A stretch of 5,626 bases of DNA, from assembly GCA_905373305.1 (NCBI GenBank), contig CAJPSM010000082.1, forward strand, positions 1-5,626. Reading direction: 5' to 3'. Position numbers and translations under genes: made by a program. Numbering within the stretch: the stretch's first letter is position 1; each line of letters begins with the position of its first letter. Of this stretch, positions 1 through 5,579 are shown piece after piece. The stretch is from an uncultured Streptococcus sp. (GTDB taxonomy: Bacteria; Bacillota; Bacilli; Lactobacillales; Streptococcaceae). The notes beneath the pieces were generated by a model that had not been told where the DNA came from, did not search any database, and was given only the letters and a program-made list of their open reading frames with translations.

Positions 1-462
1 GTGGTGACCTTTGGCCTTTTCCAAGCTGGAACAACCAACAATGTCATTACAGACATTGCCTTTTTACATGGCACCATTCGAGCTTTGACTCAGGACATGA
101 GCCTCTTGGTGCAAAAAAGAGTCAAGACTGTCGCAGAAGGAGTTGCAGTAGCCTTTGGGATGGAAGTCGAAATCGAACTTAAACAAGGGGGCTACCTACC
201 TGTTGAGAACAATCCAGCCTTGGCGCGTGAACTAATGGATTTCTTTGAAGAAAAAGAGGGAGTCGAGTTGATTGATATCGAGCCTGCTATGACTGGTGAG
301 GACTTTGGCTATCTCCTTTCAAAGGTTGATGGGGTCATGTTTTGGTTAGGTATCGATAGTCCCTACGCCCTTCACCACCCTCAGATGAACCCCAAGGAAG
401 AAGCTTTAACCATTGGGGTTGATGCAGTCTCTAGTTTCCTGAAAAAGAAGGCAGCAGAGTAG
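1..462 (+). CDS. M20-family amidohydrolase, probable N-acetyldiaminopimelate deacetylase, C-terminal part
   Basis: This is the C-terminal 153 residues of a zinc-dependent M20 peptidase/aminoacylase protein. The frame is open at base 1, so the true start lies to the left. Family members are about 375 residues, so roughly 40% is present. Visible landmarks are HGTIR (residues 23-27, the end of the dimerisation or lid domain), the MTGEDF motif (97-102) and LHHPQ (124-128), which supplies a conserved C-terminal histidine metal ligand in this family. The N-terminal metal-binding half is outside the window. The closest fit from memory is the streptococcal/Bacillus YkuR-type enzyme, which removes acetate from N-acetyl-LL-diaminopimelate in the acetylated DAP branch of lysine synthesis. 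Related M20D amino-acid amidohydrolases look very similar in this half, so the substrate is an inference. The gene is followed after 11 bp by the cyclo-ligase gene, suggesting co-transcription. Confidence 0.8.
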   Translation: MVTFGLFQAGTTNNVITDIAFLHGTIRALTQDMSLLVQKRVKTVAEGVAVAFGMEVEIELKQGGYLPVENNPALARELMDFFEEKEGVELIDIEPAMTGEDFGYLLSKVDGVMFWLGIDSPYALHHPQMNPKEEALTIGVDAVSSFLKKKAAE

Positions 463-467
463 AGGTG
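461..467 (+). promoter_or_regulatory. ribosome binding site that decides the cyclo-ligase start
   Basis: AGAGGTG overlaps the stop codon of the upstream gene and lies 6 bases before the ATG at 474. A GTG at 465 is in the same frame and would add three residues (M-L-S), but it lies inside this site and has no good upstream site of its own. The ATG at 474 is therefore preferred. Confidence 0.65.
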
Positions 468-473
468 TTGTCT

Positions 474-1013
474 ATGAAATCAGAATTACGTAAGCAAGTC
501 TTGCAAGAAATGAAGGCTATGCCCCAGGAGCAAAAACAGGCTATGGATCGAGCTTTAACGGATCGACTTTTGCAACATCCTTTTTACCAAGAAGCCAAGG
601 TCATCGCAACCTACCTCTCTTTTCCGCATGAGTTTCAAACGCAGGGACTGATCGATCAGGCGCTGAGGGATGGCAAGAAGGTACTGATACCCAAAACCTA
701 TCCCAAGGGGCGCATGGAGTTTGTGGTCTACGATCCGCAGCAATTGGTAAAAACTTCCTTTGGTTTACTGGAACCACAAGGAGACTTGGAAGTGGTGGAT
801 ACCTCTCAGATTGATTTGATTCATGTTCCGGGCTTGGCTTTTACGACAGAGGGGTACCGGATTGGATATGGTGGAGGCTATTACGACCGCTATCTGGAGA
901 ATTTTGCTGGTCATACCATGAGTACAATCTATCCTTGTCAAATCCAGAATTTCAACTCGGAAGACCATGATATTCCCGTTCAGGAGGTATTGATCTATGA
1001 AGGAAATCTTTGA
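474..1013 (+). CDS. 5-formyltetrahydrofolate cyclo-ligase (5,10-methenyltetrahydrofolate synthetase)
   Basis: This cytosolic enzyme converts 5-formyltetrahydrofolate to 5,10-methenyltetrahydrofolate with ATP, returning a storage folate to the one-carbon pool. The protein is 179 residues from the ATG at 474, the normal family size. The N-terminus SELRKQV carries the basic helix typical of the family. The middle holds KKVLIPKTYP (68-77). The diagnostic ATP-binding motif GYRIGYGGGYYDR lies at 127-139. The C-terminus (EDHDIPVQEV) matches the conserved end of the family. It is the equivalent of B. subtilis YqgN. The gene starts 11 bp after the M20 gene and overlaps the rhomboid gene by 17 bp, so the two ends are probably translated in a coupled way. 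The gene symbol is left blank because naming varies among species. Confidence 0.93.
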   Translation: MKSELRKQVLQEMKAMPQEQKQAMDRALTDRLLQHPFYQEAKVIATYLSFPHEFQTQGLIDQALRDGKKVLIPKTYPKGRMEFVVYDPQQLVKTSFGLLEPQGDLEVVDTSQIDLIHVPGLAFTTEGYRIGYGGGYYDRYLENFAGHTMSTIYPCQIQNFNSEDHDIPVQEVLIYEGNL

Positions 1014-1677
1014 TAAACGTTACCCTATGACTAGTTTTTTCCTCCTAGTGACGGCTTTGGTATTTCTATTGATATTGGTTACTACGGGTATCAACTTTGA
1101 CCATGTAAAAACTCTGTTTCAGTTTGGAGCTATGTATGGGCCAATCATTCGCCTGTTCCCAGAGCAGGTATGGCGCCTTTTTTCGGCTATATTTGTGCAT
1201 ATTGGTTGGGAGCATTTCATTGTTAATATGATTTCACTTTACTTTCTTGGACGACAGGTGGAGGAGATTTTCGGCTCTAAGCAGTTCTTCTTTCTCTATC
1301 TCTTATCAGGAATGATGGGGAATCTCTTCGTTTTTGCTTTTACACCGAAAACCCTAGCGGCAGGAGCATCCACCTCCCTCTATGGGCTCTTTGCTGCGAT
1401 TATAGTCTTGCGCTATGCAACTCGCAATCCCTATATCCAGCAGTTGGGGCAATCCTATCTGACGCTTTTCGTGATAAATATTATTGGCAGTGTTATGATT
1501 CCAGGAATTAGCCTAGCAGGACATATTGGTGGCGCAGTAGGTGGGGCCTTTCTAGCAGTCATCTTTCCAGTCAAATGGGAGAGAAGGATGTATAGTACCA
1601 GCCAGCGAATCGGAGCAACCGTACTTTTTGTCGCACTCGCCGTTTTCCTTTTCTACAAAGGAATGAGCTATGTGTAG
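997..1677 (+). CDS. rhomboid-family intramembrane serine protease
   Basis: A 226-residue membrane protease that would cut transmembrane segments of other proteins within the bilayer. Hydrophobic stretches near 12-30, 58-82, 96-116, 121-138, 153-171, 173-190 and 205-221 suggest six to seven membrane segments. Family landmarks are W59-R60 in the first loop, the H68-x4-H73-x3-N77 signature of the second segment, the nucleophile S125 in GASTSLYG (123-130), and H176 in AGHIGGAVGG (174-183), forming the Ser-His dyad. The usual GxSG motif reads G-A-S-T here. The start at 997 has an AGGAGGT site (982-988) 8 bases upstream, inside the cyclo-ligase gene, and the genes overlap by 17 bp. The same folate-enzyme/rhomboid neighbourhood occurs in B. 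subtilis (yqgN near gluP/yqgP). The natural substrate cannot be read from the sequence. A hairpin follows 16 bases after the stop. Confidence 0.9.
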   Translation: MKEIFDKRYPMTSFFLLVTALVFLLILVTTGINFDHVKTLFQFGAMYGPIIRLFPEQVWRLFSAIFVHIGWEHFIVNMISLYFLGRQVEEIFGSKQFFFLYLLSGMMGNLFVFAFTPKTLAAGASTSLYGLFAAIIVLRYATRNPYIQQLGQSYLTLFVINIIGSVMIPGISLAGHIGGAVGGAFLAVIFPVKWERRMYSTSQRIGATVLFVALAVFLFYKGMSYV

Positions 1678-1693
1678 AGGTGGAATAGTTTAG

Positions 1694-1726
1694 AAAGAGC
1701 CACGGGACTATTGTCCCAGGCTCTTT
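1694..1726. terminator. probable bidirectional intrinsic terminator between convergent genes
   Basis: AAAGAGCC (1694-1701) pairs with GGCTCTTT (1719-1726), and an inner stem GGGAC/GTCCC (1704-1708 with 1713-1717) closes a TATT loop. A small AC/A internal loop separates the two stems. The A-rich and T-rich ends of the outer stem give a U-tract at the 3' side on either strand. It sits between the rhomboid stop (1677) and the galU stop (1744), so it probably ends both transcripts. The T-run immediately after the stem is short; a longer run of T lies at 1739-1745 on the + strand. Confidence 0.8.
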
Positions 1727-1743
1727 ATTGTATAAGGTGTTTT

Positions 1744-2643
1744 TTATTTCCCCTCAGATAACTCTTTTCCGAGTTGGATGAGGTAGTCTTTCAAGTCGTC
1801 TTTAACTTGAGGGTGCTTGAGGGCGTAGTCAATGGACGTTTTCATAAAGCCAAACTTATCTCCGACATCGTAGCGAGCTCCCTTGAACTCACGAGCAAAC
1901 ACACGTTGTGTTTTATTGAGGGTGTCGATTGCATCGGTAAGCTGAATTTCATTTCCTGCACCTGGAGTTTGGTTTTCGAGGATTTGAAAAATTTCAGGTG
2001 TGAGGAGATAGCGTCCAATAATAGCAAGGTCGCTAGGAGCATCCTCTGGAGCTGGTTTTTCAACGAAGGTCTCAACGCTGTAAAGACCGTTTTTTCCTTC
2101 ACCTTGCGGAGCAATCACCCCATAGGCAGATACTTCGTCGTGAGGGACAGGCATGACAGCGATAGTGGACGCGTGCGTACGCTCGTAGTCATCCATGAGT
2201 TGTTTGGTAAGCGGAACAGCCTTGTCGTTGGTGATATCCATCAAGTCGTCACCAAGCATAACGACAAAAGGTTCGTTTCCGACGAAAGCCTTGGCTTGCA
2301 AAACAGCATCTCCGAGACCGCGCGGATGAGTTTGGCGGATAAAATGCAGACGCATACCAGTCGTTTCATCAACTAGTTTCAAAAGATCTGTTTTCCCTTT
2401 TTCTTTGAGGTTGTATTCCAATTCGAAGTTTGAGTCGAAATGGTCCTCGATGGAACGTTTTGACTTACCTGTAACAACCAAGATATCTTCGATTCCAGAC
2501 TTGAGGGCTTCTTCAACGATAAATTGGATGGTTGGTTTGTCTACGATTGGCAACATTTCCTTGGCCAAGGCTTTAGTTGCAGGGAGGAAACGAGTTCCCA
2601 ATCCAGCGGCAGGGATGACTGCTTTTCTGACTTTTTGTTTCAT
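1744..2643 (-). CDS. galU: UTP--glucose-1-phosphate uridylyltransferase GalU
   Basis: Makes UDP-glucose from UTP and glucose-1-phosphate in the cytosol. UDP-glucose feeds capsule and glycolipid synthesis and the Leloir galactose pathway; in pneumococcus GalU is needed for capsule. The 299-residue length is standard. The nucleotide-binding loop AAGLGTRFLPATKALAKEM (12-30) is intact, followed by GDD at 131-133 (metal/nucleotide region), FVEKP (193-197) with the conserved lysine, GAGNEIQLTDAI (228-239) and YDVGDKFGF (258-266). The start at 2643 has AAAGGA (complement of 2649-2654) 5 bases upstream. It lies 21 bp downstream of gpsA with no terminator between them, so it is probably transcribed from the gpsA promoter. 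I see nothing unusual in the protein. Confidence 0.97.
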   Translation of the reverse strand: MKQKVRKAVIPAAGLGTRFLPATKALAKEMLPIVDKPTIQFIVEEALKSGIEDILVVTGKSKRSIEDHFDSNFELEYNLKEKGKTDLLKLVDETTGMRLHFIRQTHPRGLGDAVLQAKAFVGNEPFVVMLGDDLMDITNDKAVPLTKQLMDDYERTHASTIAVMPVPHDEVSAYGVIAPQGEGKNGLYSVETFVEKPAPEDAPSDLAIIGRYLLTPEIFQILENQTPGAGNEIQLTDAIDTLNKTQRVFAREFKGARYDVGDKFGFMKTSIDYALKHPQVKDDLKDYLIQLGKELSEGK

Positions 2644-2664
2644 AATGTTCCTTTCTATAAGGGT

Positions 2665-3681
2665 CTAAGACCATTCGTTTTCTGCTTTAAATTCATTGTT
2701 CATGATGTCATTGATTGCTTCTTTAATATTGACACCTTCATAGATAACTCGGTAGATGGCTTGTGTGATTGGCATGTAGACACCCAATTCCTGAGCCAGT
2801 TCGTATGCTGCTCGGGTTGTTGAAATTCCTTCAATGACCATGCCCATGTTGGCTTCGATGTCTGCTAGAGATTCTCCACGACCGAGAGCGTCACCCGCTC
2901 TCCAGTTACGAGAGTGGACAGATGTACCAGTTACAATCAAATCACCGACTCCAGAAAGACCGCTATAAGTCAGAGGATTAGCTCCAAGAGCGACTCCTAG
3001 TCGTGTGATTTCTGCTAATCCTCGAGCGATGATGGCTGCCTTGGCATTGTCACCAAATCCTAGGCCATGTAATGCACCTGCACCAACTGCGATGATGTTT
3101 TTCAAAGCACCGGCAGTTTCAACCCCGATGACATCCGTATTGGTATAGAGGCGGAAGTAGTGATTGCTAAAGAGATTTTGGACATACTGGGCAGTTTCAA
3201 GATCCTTGGATGCTGCAGTAATCAAGGTGATATCGCGTACAATGGTTTCCTCAGCGTGGCTAGGTCCTGAAACAACGACGATTTCACTACGGAGATCAGC
3301 TGGAATTTCCTCTTCAAGAATGGTTGATAGACGTTTGTGACTATCTGGTTCCAATCCTTTGGAGGCATGCATGATGACAACCTTGTGATCGAGTACCTTT
3401 GCTACTTGTTGGGCAACCAGTCTCGTTACTTTTGTTGGGACAACAAATAAAACAGCGTCCACACCCTTTAATGTTTCTCCCAAGTCATGGTAGGCCTTGA
3501 TTTTTTTGTCGAGTAGGATATCTTTAAAGTAGCGTTTGTTTGTATGTTGGCTATTGATTTCATCGATTTGGTCAGGAATATTTCCCCAAATCCGAACCTC
3601 GTGTCCATTGTCGTTTAGGACCTGCGAAAGGGCAGTTCCCCAAGAACCAGGACCCAAGACAGCGATGGTTTGTTTCTTCAT
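2665..3681 (-). CDS. gpsA: NAD(P)-dependent glycerol-3-phosphate dehydrogenase GpsA
   Basis: Reduces dihydroxyacetone phosphate to sn-glycerol-3-phosphate, the backbone of phospholipids and of glycerol-phosphate-containing polymers, in the cytosol. The protein has 338 residues, the normal length. The dinucleotide-binding loop VLGPGSWGTAL is at 8-18, HASKGLE at 105-111 and SGPSHAEE at 138-145. The catalytic lysine is K194 in AGALKN (190-195). D247 in GVGDL and R258-N259 mark the substrate site, and EGIST (284-288) follows. The start at 3681 has AGGAGG (complement of 3687-3692) 5 bases upstream. It is the first gene of a probable gpsA-galU operon and is transcribed divergently from the efflux gene on its other side. 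Confidence 0.97.
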   Translation of the reverse strand: MKKQTIAVLGPGSWGTALSQVLNDNGHEVRIWGNIPDQIDEINSQHTNKRYFKDILLDKKIKAYHDLGETLKGVDAVLFVVPTKVTRLVAQQVAKVLDHKVVIMHASKGLEPDSHKRLSTILEEEIPADLRSEIVVVSGPSHAEETIVRDITLITAASKDLETAQYVQNLFSNHYFRLYTNTDVIGVETAGALKNIIAVGAGALHGLGFGDNAKAAIIARGLAEITRLGVALGANPLTYSGLSGVGDLIVTGTSVHSRNWRAGDALGRGESLADIEANMGMVIEGISTTRAAYELAQELGVYMPITQAIYRVIYEGVNIKEAINDIMNNEFKAENEWS

Positions 3682-3711
3682 TTTTTCCTCCTTGTAAGAG
3701 TTCTTCTTATC

Positions 3712-3720
3712 ATTTTATCA
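3712..3720 (-). promoter_or_regulatory. candidate gpsA promoter (extended -10)
   Basis: On the minus strand this reads TGATAAAAT, a TG-n extended -10 element with hexamer TAAAAT. It is placed to start transcription some 10-15 bases before the gpsA ribosome binding site. No good TTGACA-like -35 lies 17 bases upstream, so it would rely on the extended -10. An alternative is TTGTCA (complement of 3786-3791) with TATAAA 15 bases downstream, which would share DNA with the divergent promoter. Confidence 0.4.
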
Positions 3721-3743
3721 TAAAAAGCCTTTTCATGCATTAC

Positions 3744-3772
3744 TTGCGAGTGAAAGCGCACTAATTTATAAT
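3744..3772 (+). promoter_or_regulatory. candidate upstream promoter P2 of the efflux gene
   Basis: TTGCGA (3744-3749) and a perfect TATAAT (3767-3772) are separated by 17 bases. The -35 matches consensus at four of six positions. A transcript from here would begin near 3779 and carry about 40 extra leader bases compared with the downstream promoter. AT-rich intergenic DNA yields TATAAT by chance, so it is only a candidate. Confidence 0.4.
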
Positions 3773-3784
3773 AAGAAAACGCCT

Positions 3785-3813
3785 TTGACAAGATTCCTCT
3801 TTTTTGCTAGAAT
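3785..3813 (+). promoter_or_regulatory. strong sigma-A promoter P1 of the efflux gene
   Basis: A perfect TTGACA (3785-3790), a 17-base spacer and TAGAAT (3808-3813), with a TG-n extension (TGC at 3805-3807) just before the -10. Transcription should begin near 3817-3820, leaving a leader of about 70 bases before the ATG. A promoter this close to consensus would give high constant expression unless checked downstream, which fits the hairpin found in the leader. Confidence 0.85.
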
Positions 3814-3830
3814 AGCATCAACATGAAAGA

Positions 3831-3875
3831 ATGAGAGGAGCTGGCGAATTTCGTCACTCCCTTTTGTCTATCTGA
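3831..3875 (+). CDS. possible 14-residue leader peptide upstream of patA
   Basis: The frame reads MRGAGEFRHSLLSI and then TGA. It begins in the leader RNA, runs through both arms of the terminator-like hairpin, and stops 2 bases before the patA ribosome binding site. It is in the same reading frame as patA, though separated from it by the TGA. A still shorter frame, M-K-E-stop at 3823-3834, overlaps its start as ATGA. Neither has a convincing ribosome binding site; the mini-frame begins only about 3-6 bases from the predicted RNA start and could be read as a leaderless message. Translation here would disturb the hairpin. A short frame can arise by chance, so confidence is low. Confidence 0.3.
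   Translation: MRGAGEFRHSLLSI
3837..3869 (+). terminator. leader terminator hairpin (attenuator) of patA
   Basis: GGAG (3837-3840), a bulged C, then TGGCGA (3842-3847) pair with TCGTCA (3851-3856) and CTCC (3857-3860): ten pairs including one G-U, closing a three-base ATT loop. The sequence CTTTTGTCT (3861-3869) follows. This lies between promoter P1 and the gene, where it would end most transcripts early. A transcriptional attenuator upstream of patA has been reported in S. pneumoniae, where mutations that disrupt it cause constant PatAB overexpression and fluoroquinolone resistance. The position and form here agree with that. The U-tract is imperfect, which would allow some read-through. 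Confidence 0.7.
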
Positions 3876-3877
3876 TT

Positions 3878-3883
3878 AGGAGG
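3878..3883 (+). promoter_or_regulatory. patA ribosome binding site
   Basis: A full AGGAGG 4 bases before the ATG at 3888; the spacing is slightly short, but the site is strong and fixes the start. It follows the leader-frame stop codon by 2 bases. Part of it (3879-3882) could pair weakly, over four bases, with CTCC of the attenuator's right arm (3857-3860) when the left arm is unavailable. Confidence 0.85.
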
Positions 3884-3887
3884 AAGT

Positions 3888-5579
3888 ATGCTGATTGAAA
3901 AAATTAAAGCCTATAAATGGCAAGCCTTGGCATCCTTTGTGATGACAGGCTTGATGGTTGCGAGCTCGCTCTTGCAACCTCGCTATTTGCAGGAGGTTTT
4001 AGATGCTTTACTGGCTGGCCGACATGAGGCCATTTATAGTATTGGGGCATGGTTGATAGGAGTAGCCCTCGTGGGTCTGGTTGCAGGTGGTGTCAATGTT
4101 CTTCTTGCAGCCTATATCGCTCAGGGAGTATCTTCGGATCTTAGGGAAGATGCTTTTCGTAAAATCCAAACCTTTTCTTATGCTAATATTGAGCAGTTTA
4201 ACGCTGGGAATCTGGTTGTCCGCATGACCAATGATATCAACCAAATTCAGAATGTGGTGATGATGGTTTTCCAAATCCTTTTCCGTCTTCCCTTGCTTTT
4301 TATCGGTTCCTTTATCTTAGCGGTTCACACCCTGCCTTCGCTTTGGTGGGTAATTGTCCTTATGGTAGTGCTGATTTTTGCGCTTACAGGTATCATGATG
4401 GGGATGATGGGGCCGCGCTTTGCCAAGTTTCAAACCCTTCTTGAACGAATTAATGCTATCGCCAAGGAAAATCTACGTGGTGTGCGTGTGGTTAAATCCT
4501 TTGTGCAAGAAAAAGAGCAATTTAACAAGTTTACTGAGGTCTCAGATGAGCTTCTGGGTCAAAATCTCTACATCGGCTATGCTTTTTCTGTAATGCAGCC
4601 CTTTATGATGTTAGTCGGATATGGAGCAGTTTTTCTTTCAATCTGGCTGGTGGGTGGAATGGCCCAATCAGATTCGTCTGTCGTTGGTTCCCTTGCTTCC
4701 TTCGTTAACTATCTCAGTCAGATTATTTTCACCATTGTCATGATAGGTTTTTTGGGGAATACAGTCAGTCGTGGTATGATTTCGATGATGCGTATCCGTG
4801 AGGTTCTAGATACTGAGCCAGCGATGACTTTTAAGGATCTTCCAGATGAGGATCTAGAAGGAAGTCTTTCTTTTGAAAATGTGACCTTCACTTATCCTAC
4901 CGATGAAGAGCCCATGCTTAAGAATGTAACCTTTGATATTGCGCCTGGTCAGATGGTCGGTGTTGTTGGAGCGACTGGGGCAGGTAAGTCCACTCTTGCT
5001 CAGTTAATTCCACGACTTTTTGACCCACAGGAGGGTTCTATCAAGATTGGTGGCAAGGACATTCGAGACGTCAGCGAGGGAACCTTGCGTAAAACAGTTT
5101 CCATCGTCTTGCAACGGGCTATTCTCTTTAGTGGAACCATTGCAGATAATATCCGTCAAGGAAAAGGCGATGCCAGCGTGTCCGAACTGGAACGTGCAGC
5201 ACGAATCGCCCAAGCCAGCGAATTTATCGGGCGCATGGAAAACAAATTTGATAGTCCGGTCGAGGAACGTGGCACCAACTTTTCTGGTGGGCAAAAACAA
5301 CGGATGTCGATAGCCCGTGCGATTGTCAGCAATCCCCGTATCCTGATTTTTGACGATTCGACTTCGGCCTTGGATGCCAAGTCAGAGAGACTGGTGCAGG
5401 AAGCTTTGAACAAAGACCTGAAAGGGACAACAACGATTATCATCGCTCAAAAGATCAGTTCAGTCGTCCATGCAGACAAGATTTTGGTCTTGGACCAAGG
5501 ACGATTGATTGGAGAAGGCAGGCATGCAGATTTGGTAGCTAGCAATGCCGTCTACCGTGAAATCTACGAAACACAATGA
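3888..5579 (+). CDS. patA: PatA-like multidrug ABC exporter half-transporter (degenerate-site subunit)
   Basis: A 563-residue membrane exporter with the membrane domain at about 1-300 and the ATPase domain at about 325-563. It reads as the streptococcal PatA family (normal length about 564), which pairs with PatB to pump out fluoroquinolones and dyes. Hydrophobic segments lie near 13-30, 51-77, 125-147, 152-174, 236-258 and 268-290. In the ATPase domain are Y336 (A-loop), Walker A GATGAGKST (361-369), Q409 (Q-loop), signature FSGGQ (465-469), Walker B ILIFDD (485-490) and D-loop STSALD (491-496). Two catalytic positions are changed: the usual glutamate after Walker B is D490, and the switch histidine is Q521 (IIIAQK instead of IIIAHR). 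This is the pattern of the degenerate site in heterodimeric exporters such as LmrCD, BmrCD and TM287/288, so the protein needs a partner. The intact signature would serve the partner's working site. No partner gene lies in the window. Confidence 0.85.
   Translation: MLIEKIKAYKWQALASFVMTGLMVASSLLQPRYLQEVLDALLAGRHEAIYSIGAWLIGVALVGLVAGGVNVLLAAYIAQGVSSDLREDAFRKIQTFSYANIEQFNAGNLVVRMTNDINQIQNVVMMVFQILFRLPLLFIGSFILAVHTLPSLWWVIVLMVVLIFALTGIMMGMMGPRFAKFQTLLERINAIAKENLRGVRVVKSFVQEKEQFNKFTEVSDELLGQNLYIGYAFSVMQPFMMLVGYGAVFLSIWLVGGMAQSDSSVVGSLASFVNYLSQIIFTIVMIGFLGNTVSRGMISMMRIREVLDTEPAMTFKDLPDEDLEGSLSFENVTFTYPTDEEPMLKNVTFDIAPGQMVGVVGATGAGKSTLAQLIPRLFDPQEGSIKIGGKDIRDVSEGTLRKTVSIVLQRAILFSGTIADNIRQGKGDASVSELERAARIAQASEFIGRMENKFDSPVEERGTNFSGGQKQRMSIARAIVSNPRILIFDDSTSALDAKSERLVQEALNKDLKGTTTIIIAQKISSVVHADKILVLDQGRLIGEGRHADLVASNAVYREIYETQ

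Noticed and set aside
465..473. GTG at 465 as the start of the cyclo-ligase gene
   Set aside because: It lies within the probable ribosome binding site for the in-frame ATG at 474, and family members begin close to that methionine.
1774..2376. A 200-codon open frame on the + strand opposite galU
   Set aside because: It is wholly antisense to a clearly recognised galU, has no ribosome binding site, and its translation resembles no family I know.
2405..2823. Open frames on the + strand across the galU/gpsA junction
   Set aside because: They are antisense to two well-conserved genes and carry no coding signals of their own.
3706..3726. TTATCAT-type repeat before gpsA as a regulator binding site
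   Set aside because: It is short, very AT-rich, and overlaps the candidate -10; I cannot link it to a known operator.
3745..3760. TGCG/CGCA inverted repeat in the intergenic region
   Set aside because: Only four paired bases around an eight-base loop, which is easily found by chance.
5004..5443. Overlapping open frames on both strands within the patA ATPase region
   Set aside because: They are products of codon composition in the real gene; the frame with Walker A, signature and Walker B motifs explains the DNA.
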